Shown here: one piece after another, positions 9,747-18,603 of the stretch | How positions within the stretch are numbered: the stretch's first letter is position 1 | Layout: each line of letters opens with the position of its first letter | Origin: Halanaerobiaceae bacterium | GTDB taxonomy: Bacteria > Bacillota > Halanaerobiia > Halanaerobiales > Halarsenatibacteraceae | Assembly (NCBI GenBank): GCA_003554685.1 | Contig: PWHA01000099.1 | Location: forward strand, 1-34,438 | Reading direction: 5' to 3' | Length of the DNA: 34,438 nucleotides | Made by a program: the position numbers and the translations under genes | Notes under the pieces: model-generated | What the model was told of the DNA's origin: nothing | The model's input: only the letters and a program-made list of their open reading frames with translations | Database searches by the model: none

Positions 9747-10205
9747 TCAGGTGGAATTTTTTCTGGAAACAGCCCTGAACTCTTCTTTCAGAACCAGAAG
9801 AATCAAACCAGCCGCACCTGCCACAATAAAGACATCGGCCAGATTAAAAACAGGCCAGATGCCTATATCTACAAAGTCAATCACATATCCGAATAAAATT
9901 CTGTCCAGCAGATTGCTGATTGCTCCTGCCAGCAGAGCAGCAAAGCAGAAATTTATCAACATTTGAGAGGGGAAATAACGCAGTTTTAATACCAGCAGCA
10001 AAGCTATTACCAGAGCCTGCAGTAAGATTAAGAGTCAGCCTCTACCTGCCAGCAGCCCAAAGGCAATACCAGTATTCCTGACATAGGTAAACTGCAGCAT
10101 CCCTTCGATTATAATTTCGCTTTCACCCAGGACAAAATTATTGCTTATATAAAATTTGCTCAGACGGTCCAGCAAAACCATCACCAGAAATATAATATAA
10201 ATCAT
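9747..10205 (-). pseudogene. lspA: Signal peptidase II (LspA), full-length reading frame interrupted by one in-frame TGA (10035-10037)
   Basis: ATG at 10205 reads [81 protein letters not shown]...[37 protein letters not shown]. Both catalytic-Asp regions (NLLDR..., FNLAD) are intact. The supplied ORF track shows only the 3' part (9747-10001). Confidence 0.85.
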
Positions 10206-10233
10206 CCAATCATCCTAACATCAGAATAACATT

Positions 10234-10539
10234 TTACTCTTCCTGAACTTCCTCCGTTTCTTCATTTTCTTCATTTTCTTCCTTTTCCAGACCTGTTTCT
10301 TTCCTGTCAATGTCCTTCAAAAGATCCTGATAAATTGATTTTATCTCTTCAGCCCTCCCGGGAGGAGCGGTTACAAAACCCCAGCCATGCAGCATCTGAT
10401 AGAGGCCGTCAAAGGCCTGATCATGGAGAGAGTGAATTTCATGGGGAATTTCCAGTTCCTCTAATTCCTTGCTCAGCAGACCTGCTTCAAATTCATTCTC
10501 CAGATCCAGTATTTTAACATATTCCTTTTTGATTTTCAC
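10234..10539 (-). CDS. Small DUF2007-like protein (putative signal-transducing), acidic tail
   Basis: KILDLENEFEAGLLSKELEELEIPHEIHSL resembles the DUF2007 fold; GTG at 10539 preceded by GAGGGAG is a better start than the ATG at 10653 given in the track. Confidence 0.55.
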   Translation of the reverse strand: MKIKKEYVKILDLENEFEAGLLSKELEELEIPHEIHSLHDQAFDGLYQMLHGWGFVTAPPGRAEEIKSIYQDLLKDIDRKETGLEKEENEENEETEEVQEE

Positions 10540-10671
10540 ATTAATCAACTCCCTCAAGGCAGAAAAACTGTACCTGTGCCTTCCTGCATTTTTATCTCCC
10601 CTGTTGCCGCTGCTGGCAAATACCGGTGTTTCTTCTGCCAGTATTTTTCTCATGCAGGCAGATAAACCTGG

Positions 10672-11556
10672 TTATTCCTTAATTTTAGTATCATCCAGAT
10701 CGGGATTTCGGTTCTGGCCGCCGGCCTGTTCTTCCTCTTCTTGCCGTCTCTTTTCATCTTCACCCTTTTCTTTAGCCTTTTCCTGCTGCTTATTTTCAGA
10801 ACTCTGCTCCTCTCTCTCCTCCCTGTTGTGGCTTTGAGCCTTTTGCTCATTATCATATTCTTTAAAGTCTAGCTGCTCTGCTCTATTATTTCCGCCCTGG
10901 AAAGAGGGCTCTTCCCCTTCCTGATATCTGCTCTGAGCATAACTTTCTTCTTCAGCAGAATATTCACCGGTATACTGCTGAGTTTCCTCAAAATCAGCTC
11001 TCTGGCGATCCTGCTCTTCTTCATCCAGAACTCCCTCAGGAACCCCTTCAATCATTTGACTTTCAGCCTGATCCAGTTTCTCAACTCCTTCATCCACAAC
11101 TCTCATATAATTTTTCAACAGAGAACGAAACCGAATCTTGAAAAGTTCCTTCTGCTCTCTCAGATTTTCAATTTTGGATTTTTCTCCCTGAATCTCCTGC
11201 CGGGCTTCCCGTTTTATGCTGTCAGCCTCGTTCCGGGCCTGCCTCAGGATATTGTCAGCTTCCTTCTCGGCCTGTCTTCTGATTCTATCTGCCTCCTGCC
11301 GGGCTCGAGCTGACTGCTCTTCCACAGTGCGCTGGACCCGGTTCAATGTTTCTTCCAGTTTATCCTGAATGCTTTCATAGTTCTCCAGTTTTTCCTCCAG
11401 TCTCTTTTTCTCTTCTTCCAGAGAACTGTAATCTTTCAGCAGCCTTTCATAGGCCAGTCCCACCTCATCCAGAAATTCATCAACCTGGGTAGAATTATAA
11501 CCAAAAGTCGATTTATTAAACTCTTTGTTATAAATGTCCAGGGGTGAAAACTTCAT
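10672..11556 (-). CDS. divIVA: DivIVA domain-containing cell division protein with long acidic C-terminal tail
   Basis: MKFSPLDIYNKEFNKSTFGYNSTQVDEFLDEVGLAYERLLKD is a typical DivIVA N-terminus, followed by coiled coil. Confidence 0.93.
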   Translation of the reverse strand: MKFSPLDIYNKEFNKSTFGYNSTQVDEFLDEVGLAYERLLKDYSSLEEEKKRLEEKLENYESIQDKLEETLNRVQRTVEEQSARARQEADRIRRQAEKEADNILRQARNEADSIKREARQEIQGEKSKIENLREQKELFKIRFRSLLKNYMRVVDEGVEKLDQAESQMIEGVPEGVLDEEEQDRQRADFEETQQYTGEYSAEEESYAQSRYQEGEEPSFQGGNNRAEQLDFKEYDNEQKAQSHNREEREEQSSENKQQEKAKEKGEDEKRRQEEEEQAGGQNRNPDLDDTKIKE

Positions 11557-11631
11557 ATAAATCCCTCCCGCTAAAATAGATAATTTTCAAACCTTCAGGT
11601 GCCAGCCACTTCTATTACAAAAACCTTAAAT

Positions 11632-11661
11632 ATAAAGCTGAAATCCATAAAGCTGAAATCA
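11632..11661. repeat. Tandem ~15 bp duplication (ataaagctgaaatc[c]) upstream of divIVA
   Basis: ataaagctgaaatcc ataaagctgaaatca read directly. Confidence 0.9.
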
Positions 11662-11897
11662 TAAAACTAACAATCAACACTAAAGTAAATCAATCAACTA
11701 TTATCAACCAGTATAAATAATACTATGCTAAAGAATCAATCGGCAGATAATCAATCACCGATAATCTACCAGTTTAAAATTCAGTCTCCAGCCGGTTATC
11801 ATCCGGGCAATGATACTAAATTCAGTCCTCTGTTATATTTTCAGATCAAATCAGAAAGTCTTAAACAGTCTAAAATTGTCTTAAGAAACCTTTCTCC

Positions 11898-12686
11898 TCA
11901 GGTAATTCTTTCAATTGTAAGCTTGATTCTGCCGCTGTTTGAAATCCCCCGATCTTTTGCTACAATCAGTCTTCCCCGGCCTCTGATGGAAATTACATCA
12001 CCAATCTCAACCTCGGCTGCGGGATCAGTTTCCGGCTTCCAGTTTAGTTTGACCTGTCCGCCGGAAATCAAAGAGCTGCTTTTGGTTCGGGAATCTCCAA
12101 AACCGGCACTGATAACTGCATCCAGCCGCAGGGAAGCAACCGTTGCCAGAATTTCCTTGACATTCCGGGGGCGGAAAACAAGATCCTCACAGGATATTTC
12201 CTTAACCTCCACCGGTACCTCATTAACTTTACTCAGATTTAGTTTGACCTCCGGCAAAATTTCCGGTGCCAGAACAGCCTGGGTATAGCTATCATGAACC
12301 AGAATATCACCAATATAATCCCTTTTAATTCCCAGACCCAGCAGAGCTCCCAGAAAATCCCGGTGGCTGACACTAACAAAGTCAAAATTGCCGCTGAACC
12401 TGACACAGCTGAGAGGGACCTCCTGATGATCGGGAAAAAGGTAATCAGGGAAAATCAAAATTCTCTTCCGTTCGGCCTGCTCATAACCACCGGAAATCAG
12501 GTAATTAATTTCTGCCAGCTGATTAAGAATATCAACCGCTATTTTTTTCTGATGGGGATTGACAAATTCTGTTGCCCGGGAAGAATTTCTGGTCTTAACA
12601 GTTTCGGCCAGATCCAGCAGTCGATTGCCAAACTCCCGCTCCTCTTCCCTGGTTAAAAAGGAAAGCATATTATTTTCTGCTGTCAT
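11898..12686 (-). CDS. ylmH: YlmH family S4-domain RNA-binding protein
   Basis: 262 aa; central YlmH segment LGIKRDYIGDILVHD and C-terminal S4-like domain (GDVISIRGRGRLIV); position between yggT and divIVA. Confidence 0.88.
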   Translation of the reverse strand: MTAENNMLSFLTREEEREFGNRLLDLAETVKTRNSSRATEFVNPHQKKIAVDILNQLAEINYLISGGYEQAERKRILIFPDYLFPDHQEVPLSCVRFSGNFDFVSVSHRDFLGALLGLGIKRDYIGDILVHDSYTQAVLAPEILPEVKLNLSKVNEVPVEVKEISCEDLVFRPRNVKEILATVASLRLDAVISAGFGDSRTKSSSLISGGQVKLNWKPETDPAAEVEIGDVISIRGRGRLIVAKDRGISNSGRIKLTIERIT

Positions 12687-12700
12687 TTAGATTCCTCCGG

Positions 12701-12726
12701 CCTGATGTATTCACCTGATGTATTCA
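12701..12726. repeat. Perfect tandem duplication of 13 bp (cctgatgtattca x2) upstream of ylmH
   Basis: 12701-12713 and 12714-12726 identical. Confidence 0.95.
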
Positions 12727-12737
12727 AGTGAGCTTCG

Positions 12738-13022
12738 CTAAATTACAAAAATTGAACTGACCAGATTCAGCACCAGGCTCTGCAGTATTCTCAGAAGGAA
12801 AAAGGCAATAATCGGGGAAAAATCAATTCCCATTCCCGAGCTGGGCAGAACCTGACGAATCGGACCTAAAATTGGCTCGGTTACACCATAGACAAATTGA
12901 ATAAAACCACGAAAGGCTGAATTATAGGGAATTCCCTGGCCAACCCAGGATAATATAATCCGGATGATTAAAAGCAGATACATTATTTGAAAGAAAACGT
13001 CTACAGCACGATATATCAGCAA
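12738..13022 (-). CDS. YggT family membrane protein
   Basis: Hydrophobic; IRIILSWVGQGIPYNSAFRGFIQFVYGVTEPILGPIRQVLPSSGMGIDFSPIIAFFLL is typical. Track start is 13076; TTG at 13022 with GGAGG upstream is likelier. Confidence 0.85.
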   Translation of the reverse strand: MLIYRAVDVFFQIMYLLLIIRIILSWVGQGIPYNSAFRGFIQFVYGVTEPILGPIRQVLPSSGMGIDFSPIIAFFLLRILQSLVLNLVSSIFVI

Positions 13023-13132
13023 GATTTTACCTCCATTACCGGTTATTCCAGCAGCTATCCAGTAGCTTGTGTTCAAAGTCGGTTTCTAAGTTTACAGCCC
13101 CCTTCTAACAGGGATCATAGTAGGTCGGAATC

Positions 13133-13223
13133 ATAAAAAGAGGCTGCACCAGCTTCCTGATTCACCCATCACGGCAGTTAACCGGCCTGTTTTATGCAGC
13201 TGTCCCCCCTGAAAAAAAGCTGC
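13133..13223 (-). promoter_or_regulatory. Candidate attenuator-like leader between sepF and yggT
   Basis: On the minus strand GCAGCT (13218-13223), AGCTGCA (13195-13201) and TGCAGC (13143-13148) followed by CTCTTTTTAT; the middle segment can pair with either neighbour. Confidence 0.35.
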
Positions 13224-13239
13224 CCGGATTAAACCAGAC

Positions 13240-13671
13240 TCATTCTTCGATGAACTCATTTTTAATGGCATCTTCAATTGCTCTGGCATCCACATCCATT
13301 CCCTGAGGAGTAAAAATAAAGACCCCGGTTCCCAGTCTCTGGGTGCTGCCGTTTAAAGCATAGACTGAACCGCTTAAGAAGTCGATAAATCTTCGGGACA
13401 TACTTTTATCCCTGTTCTCCAGATTTAAAATCACAGCCCGGGAATTCTTGAGGTCATCAACAATTTCCTTGACTCCATCAAAGGAAGAGGGGCTATGTAC
13501 CACCAGCTTAACATCCTTTGTCCTGCTCAATTTTATCACCTTATTCTTTTTTTTGGAGGCCTTTTCATTAACTTCATCCCGGTCAATCTCACCCCCGACT
13601 TCGTTAAACTCCTCCTGCTCGTCGGCAAATCCGAAAAAATCAAGCATTTTTCTCCAATAACCTTCACTCAT
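13240..13671 (-). CDS. sepF: Cell division protein SepF
   Basis: RAVILNLENRDKSMSRRFIDFLSGSVYALNGSTQRLGTGVFIFTP is diagnostic. Confidence 0.95.
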   Translation of the reverse strand: MSEGYWRKMLDFFGFADEQEEFNEVGGEIDRDEVNEKASKKKNKVIKLSRTKDVKLVVHSPSSFDGVKEIVDDLKNSRAVILNLENRDKSMSRRFIDFLSGSVYALNGSTQRLGTGVFIFTPQGMDVDARAIEDAIKNEFIEE

Positions 13672-13689
13672 TTTAATTTCACCTGCCTT

Positions 13690-14454
13690 TTAATAATCTC
13701 TGGGGCCAAATAAAGCCCGTCCTACCCGTAAAATTGTGGCACCTTCCTCAACAGCTATGGTAAAATCATTGGTCATTCCCATTGACAGTTCCGGCAGCTG
13801 ATAACCTTTTTTCTTAAGCATCAGCTGCATATTTTGCATTTCCTGAAAATAGGGTCGGCATCTTTCCGGATCATCAAAATGAGGCAGAATTGTCATCAGA
13901 CCTAAAATTTCCAGGTGATCAAATTTTCTAGCCTTCTCCAGAAAGGGCTCCACTTCTGACTTAAAAAAACCAAACTTATTTTCATCCTCGGCAATATTCA
14001 CCTGGACTAAAACCTTCATCCGTCGCTTATTTTTGCCGGCCCGCTTATTAATCTCCCGGGCCAGCCTGATACTGTCCAGAGAATGAATCAGAGAAACATT
14101 ATCCAGCCGGGCCAGATATTTAACCTTGTTGCGCTGAAGATGGCCGACAAAATGCCAGTTAAGCTCCCCCGGCCTCTTCTCTTCTTTATCAAGAAGTTCC
14201 TGAACCCTGCTTTCTCCCGGAGCAGCAATCCTGAAACCCTCTTCAGCCTGCAATCCTGTTAAAAAAATTATTTCATCCAGGGGGTGAGTTTTGCCTACAG
14301 CTACAAGTTTAATATCCTCAGGATCCCGGTCCGCTTTTGCAGCTGATGCCAGTATTTCTTCGACAGTTTGCTGAAATCTGTTTTTCAAATCCTCTTTTTT
14401 TGTTTGATCCAGATCCAATTTTCCTGATGTTTTATCCTGGCCTGATACTGCCAC
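13690..14454 (-). CDS. yggS: YggS family PLP homeostasis protein
   Basis: IKLVAVGKTHP, WHFVGHLQRNKVKYL, LSMGMTNDFTIAVEEGATILRVGRALFG. GTG at 14454 with GGGAGGG upstream, directly after the preceding stop; the track start at 14499 overlaps that gene. Confidence 0.93.
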   Translation of the reverse strand: MAVSGQDKTSGKLDLDQTKKEDLKNRFQQTVEEILASAAKADRDPEDIKLVAVGKTHPLDEIIFLTGLQAEEGFRIAAPGESRVQELLDKEEKRPGELNWHFVGHLQRNKVKYLARLDNVSLIHSLDSIRLAREINKRAGKNKRRMKVLVQVNIAEDENKFGFFKSEVEPFLEKARKFDHLEILGLMTILPHFDDPERCRPYFQEMQNMQLMLKKKGYQLPELSMGMTNDFTIAVEEGATILRVGRALFGPRDY

Positions 14455-14458
14455 CTTA

Positions 14459-15442
14459 TTAACCCTCCCTGCCATAGTCAACTGATTCTGGATTGGCAAT
14501 GATCTGCTGTCCTATCTCAAGCCCCTCTACCACCAGCTTGTCGGCATTTCCTCCTATCACATCAACCCTGGTAAAGCTGTGAGATCCATCCCGGTCCTGA
14601 ACCAGAACGCCCCGTCCTTCAGGTGTTAAAAAAACAGCCTCACGGGGAATAACCAGACCGCGATAGATATTTTTAATTAGAGTTTTCTCCACCAGTCTTT
14701 GATTTAACCACTGCTGTTTAAATCTATCTACTCTGATAACCAGCAGGGCTTTCTCACTCCCGACACCATTACCGGCTAAATTTTCAGACCGCCTGTTGAT
14801 AGCGGTAATCCGGGCTGGAATCAAATCTTCGGTATGGTTCCGGCTGATAAAAACATTTTCTCCCGGGGCAAATCTTTCAACCTCTTCCTCCGGCAGTGGG
14901 AAAGCCATATAAACATGATCATTATCAACTATCCGAAAAAGAAATGAGCCCTCTTCCAGCTCGTGGCCGTCTACTACATGGGAATACCCCGGATCAACAG
15001 CCTGATATTTAGCAAAACTTAAATCAGCAATATTTTCCGGCCGCAGTACCTCCTCATACCCATCACGGGCAAAACTGATAACTCCGGCAAGCTCGGTATA
15101 GACGGCAATCCTGTTTTCAGCTGTTTCCAGCCAGGCCACCTCTTCACCATAGCTGACCCGTTCACCTTCGGGCCAGGCCAGCTCCACCCTGCCCGGAGCA
15201 GAACTGGTAAAAACCCGTTCATCCCGAATCAGCAGAGCCTCAGACTTTACCCGGTCCACTACTTCTCCAAATCTGACAACCTCTGACCGGGGGCGGTTGC
15301 CGGCTACCTGGTTGAGCACCAGAAAAAGAATTACCAGAAAAACCAGTAATATCAGCAGTGCTTTCCAGAAAAAATTACTCTTATTTTTACCCGACCTGAC
15401 AGGTTTCCCCGATCTGGAAGGGCTAGCAGCATTATCAACCAT
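14459..15442 (-). CDS. HlyD-like single-pass membrane protein of the ylm cluster
   Basis: One N-terminal TM (FFWKALLILLVFLVILFLVLNQV) followed by biotinyl/lipoyl-like segments and a membrane-fusion-protein-like C-terminus (VIPREAVFLTPEGRGVLVQD). Confidence 0.7.
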   Translation of the reverse strand: MVDNAASPSRSGKPVRSGKNKSNFFWKALLILLVFLVILFLVLNQVAGNRPRSEVVRFGEVVDRVKSEALLIRDERVFTSSAPGRVELAWPEGERVSYGEEVAWLETAENRIAVYTELAGVISFARDGYEEVLRPENIADLSFAKYQAVDPGYSHVVDGHELEEGSFLFRIVDNDHVYMAFPLPEEEVERFAPGENVFISRNHTEDLIPARITAINRRSENLAGNGVGSEKALLVIRVDRFKQQWLNQRLVEKTLIKNIYRGLVIPREAVFLTPEGRGVLVQDRDGSHSFTRVDVIGGNADKLVVEGLEIGQQIIANPESVDYGREG

Positions 15443-15598
15443 AATTTATCACCTAAAAAAACCATTATCTCAAGTCGAGCCTGTAACCCGGTTAATCTGT
15501 CCTTAGCAGACAAAATTCCCGGCACCGCTATTCTATCTCTCATATTCTCAAACCCGGACCATAAATTCAGAATAAATACCAGAATTACCTGATAACAC

Positions 15599-16441
15599 TT
15601 ATTTGCTCTCCTTCCAGAAAAGCAGAGCTTTCATGCGCCGGGCCTGGTCGCCCTCCCGTCGGTAGGAATAAAACATATCCCCATCTTTAAAGGTATCCCG
15701 GGGAGAGAGATAGATATTTTCCTCTTTGGCCCCGGCCCTAAGGAGATCCTGACGGTTGGCTTCCTTCAAGTCCAGATAGAATTTCCCCGGTTGCTCCTGT
15801 TTCTCTTCTCCGCAGCTCTGCAGGTCGTCCTGGAAAAACTCTCGGGGATCATCCCAGTAATTTGAAAAAAATCTAAAAACTTCACTACCAACCTGGTAAT
15901 TTCTCATTCCGATGGCCGGCCCGATAATAATCTGACAGCCCTCCGGATCAGCACCATATCTCAGGGCAAGTTCCCGCAAAACAGCAGAACAGATTCTTTT
16001 ACCGGTACCCCGCCAGCCGGCATGAGCCAGAGCCAGAATTTTCTCTTGGGGTTCACAAAAATACACAGGAACACAGTCAGCAAAAACTCCCTGAAGTACC
16101 GGAGAATTTCCCCCGGTAATCTGCTCCCCGGCCGAATCATCAGGCAGATTGCTGATTTTCCCCCGGGAAGATATCACTGCATCAGCGGGAAAAAGATCCT
16201 GTTTCTGATAACTCTCTCTGTTTTTGAGAATAAATATATTTCTGCTGTGCACCTGTTTAAGCTGCACAACTCTACTTTTATCTATATTTAAACTTTTATA
16301 GAGCCTGGCATTGGCTGCCGCTGTCTCCCTCATTTTCAGGGAAAATATGGCACTGCAGCTCAGTTTCTCCCAGGGCTCAAATTTCAAATAGGTGGTTTCT
16401 TCCTGCTCCACAATCTTAAACATCAGCGGCCTCCCGCTCAA
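15599..16441 (-). CDS. pgeF: PgeF/YfiH family (multicopper oxidase-like, purine nucleoside phosphorylase-type) protein
   Basis: VFADCVPVYFCEPQEKILALAHAGWRGTGKRI and IIGPAIGMRNYQVG motifs. Confidence 0.93.
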   Translation of the reverse strand: MSGRPLMFKIVEQEETTYLKFEPWEKLSCSAIFSLKMRETAAANARLYKSLNIDKSRVVQLKQVHSRNIFILKNRESYQKQDLFPADAVISSRGKISNLPDDSAGEQITGGNSPVLQGVFADCVPVYFCEPQEKILALAHAGWRGTGKRICSAVLRELALRYGADPEGCQIIIGPAIGMRNYQVGSEVFRFFSNYWDDPREFFQDDLQSCGEEKQEQPGKFYLDLKEANRQDLLRAGAKEENIYLSPRDTFKDGDMFYSYRREGDQARRMKALLFWKESK

Positions 16442-16447
16442 CCAATT

Positions 16448-16921
16448 TTAAACATCCCCGACTTCCTGCTCCTCTGAAAGCAATTTATCCAGCTCTTCTT
16501 TAAAACTTTCCACATCCTTAAATTCCCGGTAAACCGAAGCAAATCTCACATAGGCTACCTGATCAATTTTCTTAAGTTTTTTCATCACCAGATTGCCAAT
16601 CTGCTGGCTCGATACTTCCTGTTCCATCATGTTTAATAATTCAGATTTAATCTCCTGAACCAGATTTTCCAGTTTCTGCTGGAAAACCGGTCTCTTCTCA
16701 CAGGCCTTGTAAAGACCGGAAAGAATTTTCTCTTCCGAGAAGAGTTCCTTGCTTCCATCGCTCTTTCTCACAAAAAGCGGGATTTTCTCATATTTTTCAT
16801 AGGTGGTGAACCTTTTCTGACAGCCAGAACATTCCCGCCGTCTCCTGATAGTTCTATTATTATCGGTGGTCCGAGAATCAATCACCCGACTGTTTTCTTC
16901 GGAACAAAAGGGGCAGCGCAT
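16448..16921 (-). CDS. nrdR: Transcriptional repressor NrdR
   Basis: MRCPFCSEENSRVIDSRTTDNNRTIRRRRECSGCQKRFTTYEKYE: zinc ribbon plus ATP-cone. Confidence 0.97.
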   Translation of the reverse strand: MRCPFCSEENSRVIDSRTTDNNRTIRRRRECSGCQKRFTTYEKYEKIPLFVRKSDGSKELFSEEKILSGLYKACEKRPVFQQKLENLVQEIKSELLNMMEQEVSSQQIGNLVMKKLKKIDQVAYVRFASVYREFKDVESFKEELDKLLSEEQEVGDV

Positions 16922-16922
16922 T

Positions 16923-16944
16923 TATTTCACCTCTATTTCACCTC
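16923..16944 (-). repeat. Perfect tandem duplication of the nrdR Shine-Dalgarno segment (GAGGTGAAATA x2)
   Basis: Plus strand tatttcacctc at 16923-16933 and 16934-16944, immediately upstream of the nrdR ATG (16921). Confidence 0.95.
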
Positions 16945-17009
16945 AAAACCTTAAATTAAAGTATACCATAAAACCCGGTATATTTAAATAGCCTCCAGCA
17001 ATATAACAA

Positions 17010-17041
17010 GAACTCGATGCTTTTCCGTCAGCATCGAGTCC
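17010..17041 (-). terminator. Putative terminator hairpin downstream of ftsZ
   Basis: Perfect 9-bp stem actcgatgc / gcatcgagt; minus strand continues TCTTGTTAT (weak T tract). Confidence 0.5.
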
Positions 17042-17268
17042 TTCCCTGTCTGCTGCTCCCGGATAAACCCTGCTCCCGGCCCTATAATTTAGTTATTTCA
17101 GCCACTTAAAATCAGCTCATTCACTCATATTATTTCTTTCATTTCTTTTATTTCTTTTATTTCTAAATTTCTATATTGTTTTATTTCCGTTAACATTTGA
17201 TTCTTTTATCTACTGATTCTTTTATCTGCGGGTTATCGTTAATACATTGCTGGTATTTTCCTGGTTAA

Positions 17269-18333
17269 TTATTCTTCTTTTCTCCTCAAAAAGGCCGGAA
17301 TATCAAGTTCATCGCCGTTGGTATCCAGCTGAATTTCCTCGGCAAAGGCCTCCTGTTCCTCGGTTTCCATCCTGCCATCCTCAGAGCCAAAACCGGTAGC
17401 AATTACTGTAACTTTGACCTCATCATTGAGCTCATCATCAATAACAGCTCCCAATATAATATTGGCGTCAACATCGGATACATCCTTGACTATTTTAGCC
17501 GCCTCATAGGCCTCATGAATCCCCAGATCGGGGCCCCCGGTAATATTTATCAGTACGCCTTTAGCTCCATCAACCGAAGCCTCCAGCAGGGGGGAGTCAA
17601 TTGCCAGCCTGGCAGCCTCCTTAGCCCGTTCTTCTCCCGAAGCTCTGCCAATACCCATCAGGGCAGAACCGGCATCTTTCATAATTGTTTTAACATCACC
17701 AAAATCCAGATTAATAATTCCTGTGATGGTAATCAGATCAGAAATGCCCTGAACCCCCTGACGAAGTACTCCATCGGCAATTTTAAAGGCCTCCATCAGG
17801 CTGGTATTTTTCTCGGCCACCTCCAGCAGTCTGTCATTAGGGATGATTATCAGGGTGTCTACCTCCTCCTCAAGATCCTTAATACCATCTTCGGCATTGG
17901 CCATCCGCTTGGTACCTTCCACGGTAAAGGGCTTGGTAACAACACCAACAGTCAGAGCACCCTGTTCCTTGGCAGCCTCAGCCACTATCGGGGCGGCACC
18001 GGTCCCGGTACCTCCTCCCATTCCGGCTGTGATAAAAACCATGTCGGCTCCCGCCACTGCATCAGCAATTTCCTGCTTGCTCTCCTCGGCAGCCTCCCGG
18101 CCAATTCCCGGGTTAGAACCTGCTCCCAGTCCATTGGTCAGCTTTTCTCCGATTCTTATGGTAATTCCGGCATTGGAAGCCATTAGAACCTGGGCATCGG
18201 TATTAATCGCAATAAATTCAACACCTTCCAGTCCATCAGCAATCATTCTGTTGACGGCATTGTTACCGCCTCCGCCAACACCAACCACTTTTATGTTAGC
18301 AAATTGTTCAACTTCTGTTCCAATATCAAACAC
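17269..18333 (-). CDS. ftsZ: Cell division protein FtsZ
   Basis: [34 protein letters not shown] tubulin signature, C-terminal [15 protein letters not shown] at 18333 preceded by GAGAGGGGG is the likely start (track start 18360). Confidence 0.97.
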   Translation of the reverse strand: MFDIGTEVEQFANIKVVGVGGGGNNAVNRMIADGLEGVEFIAINTDAQVLMASNAGITIRIGEKLTNGLGAGSNPGIGREAAEESKQEIADAVAGADMVFITAGMGGGTGTGAAPIVAEAAKEQGALTVGVVTKPFTVEGTKRMANAEDGIKDLEEEVDTLIIIPNDRLLEVAEKNTSLMEAFKIADGVLRQGVQGISDLITITGIINLDFGDVKTIMKDAGSALMGIGRASGEERAKEAARLAIDSPLLEASVDGAKGVLINITGGPDLGIHEAYEAAKIVKDVSDVDANIILGAVIDDELNDEVKVTVIATGFGSEDGRMETEEQEAFAEEIQLDTNGDELDIPAFLRRKEE

Positions 18334-18535
18334 TTGCCAAAACCCCCTCTCAATACTCATTGATGTTTTAGACTTACTTAACTAACTAAGTTTGCTCTCT
18401 AATATTCAGGAACTGGTTTTAAAAAACCTGCTTTACTCCTAAAAAATTTTGGAGAAACCTGAAAATATTTTAGCAATTTTTTCTTTCAATTCTTATTAAT
18501 CCTAATTAATTCCGGACCTATTTCTGAGCATTAAT

Positions 18536-18563
18536 GCGATTTAATTGCAGCGATTTAATAGCA
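18536..18563. repeat. Tandem 14 bp near-duplication (gcgatttaat[t/a]gca) in ftsA-ftsZ spacer
   Basis: gcgatttaattgca gcgatttaatagca, one mismatch. Confidence 0.85.
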
Positions 18564-18603
18564 AATTGCAGTTGTCCTGGAGAAGTTTGCCGCTGAAAAA
18601 TTA

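Noticed and set aside
10035-10037. Selenocysteine codon in lspA
   Set aside because: The position aligns with Trp, not Cys/Sec, in a transmembrane enzyme, and no obvious stable SECIS-like hairpin is visible immediately downstream.
16921-17269. Loss of spoIIGA-sigE-sigG between ftsZ and the ylm block
   Set aside because: These genes are absent here, but that is common in non-sporulating or rearranged lineages and cannot be interpreted from one window.
18439-18457. ctcctaaaaaattttggag imperfect palindrome in the ftsA-ftsZ spacer as an operator
   Set aside because: AT-rich, single occurrence, with a central mismatch; no independent support for a binding site.
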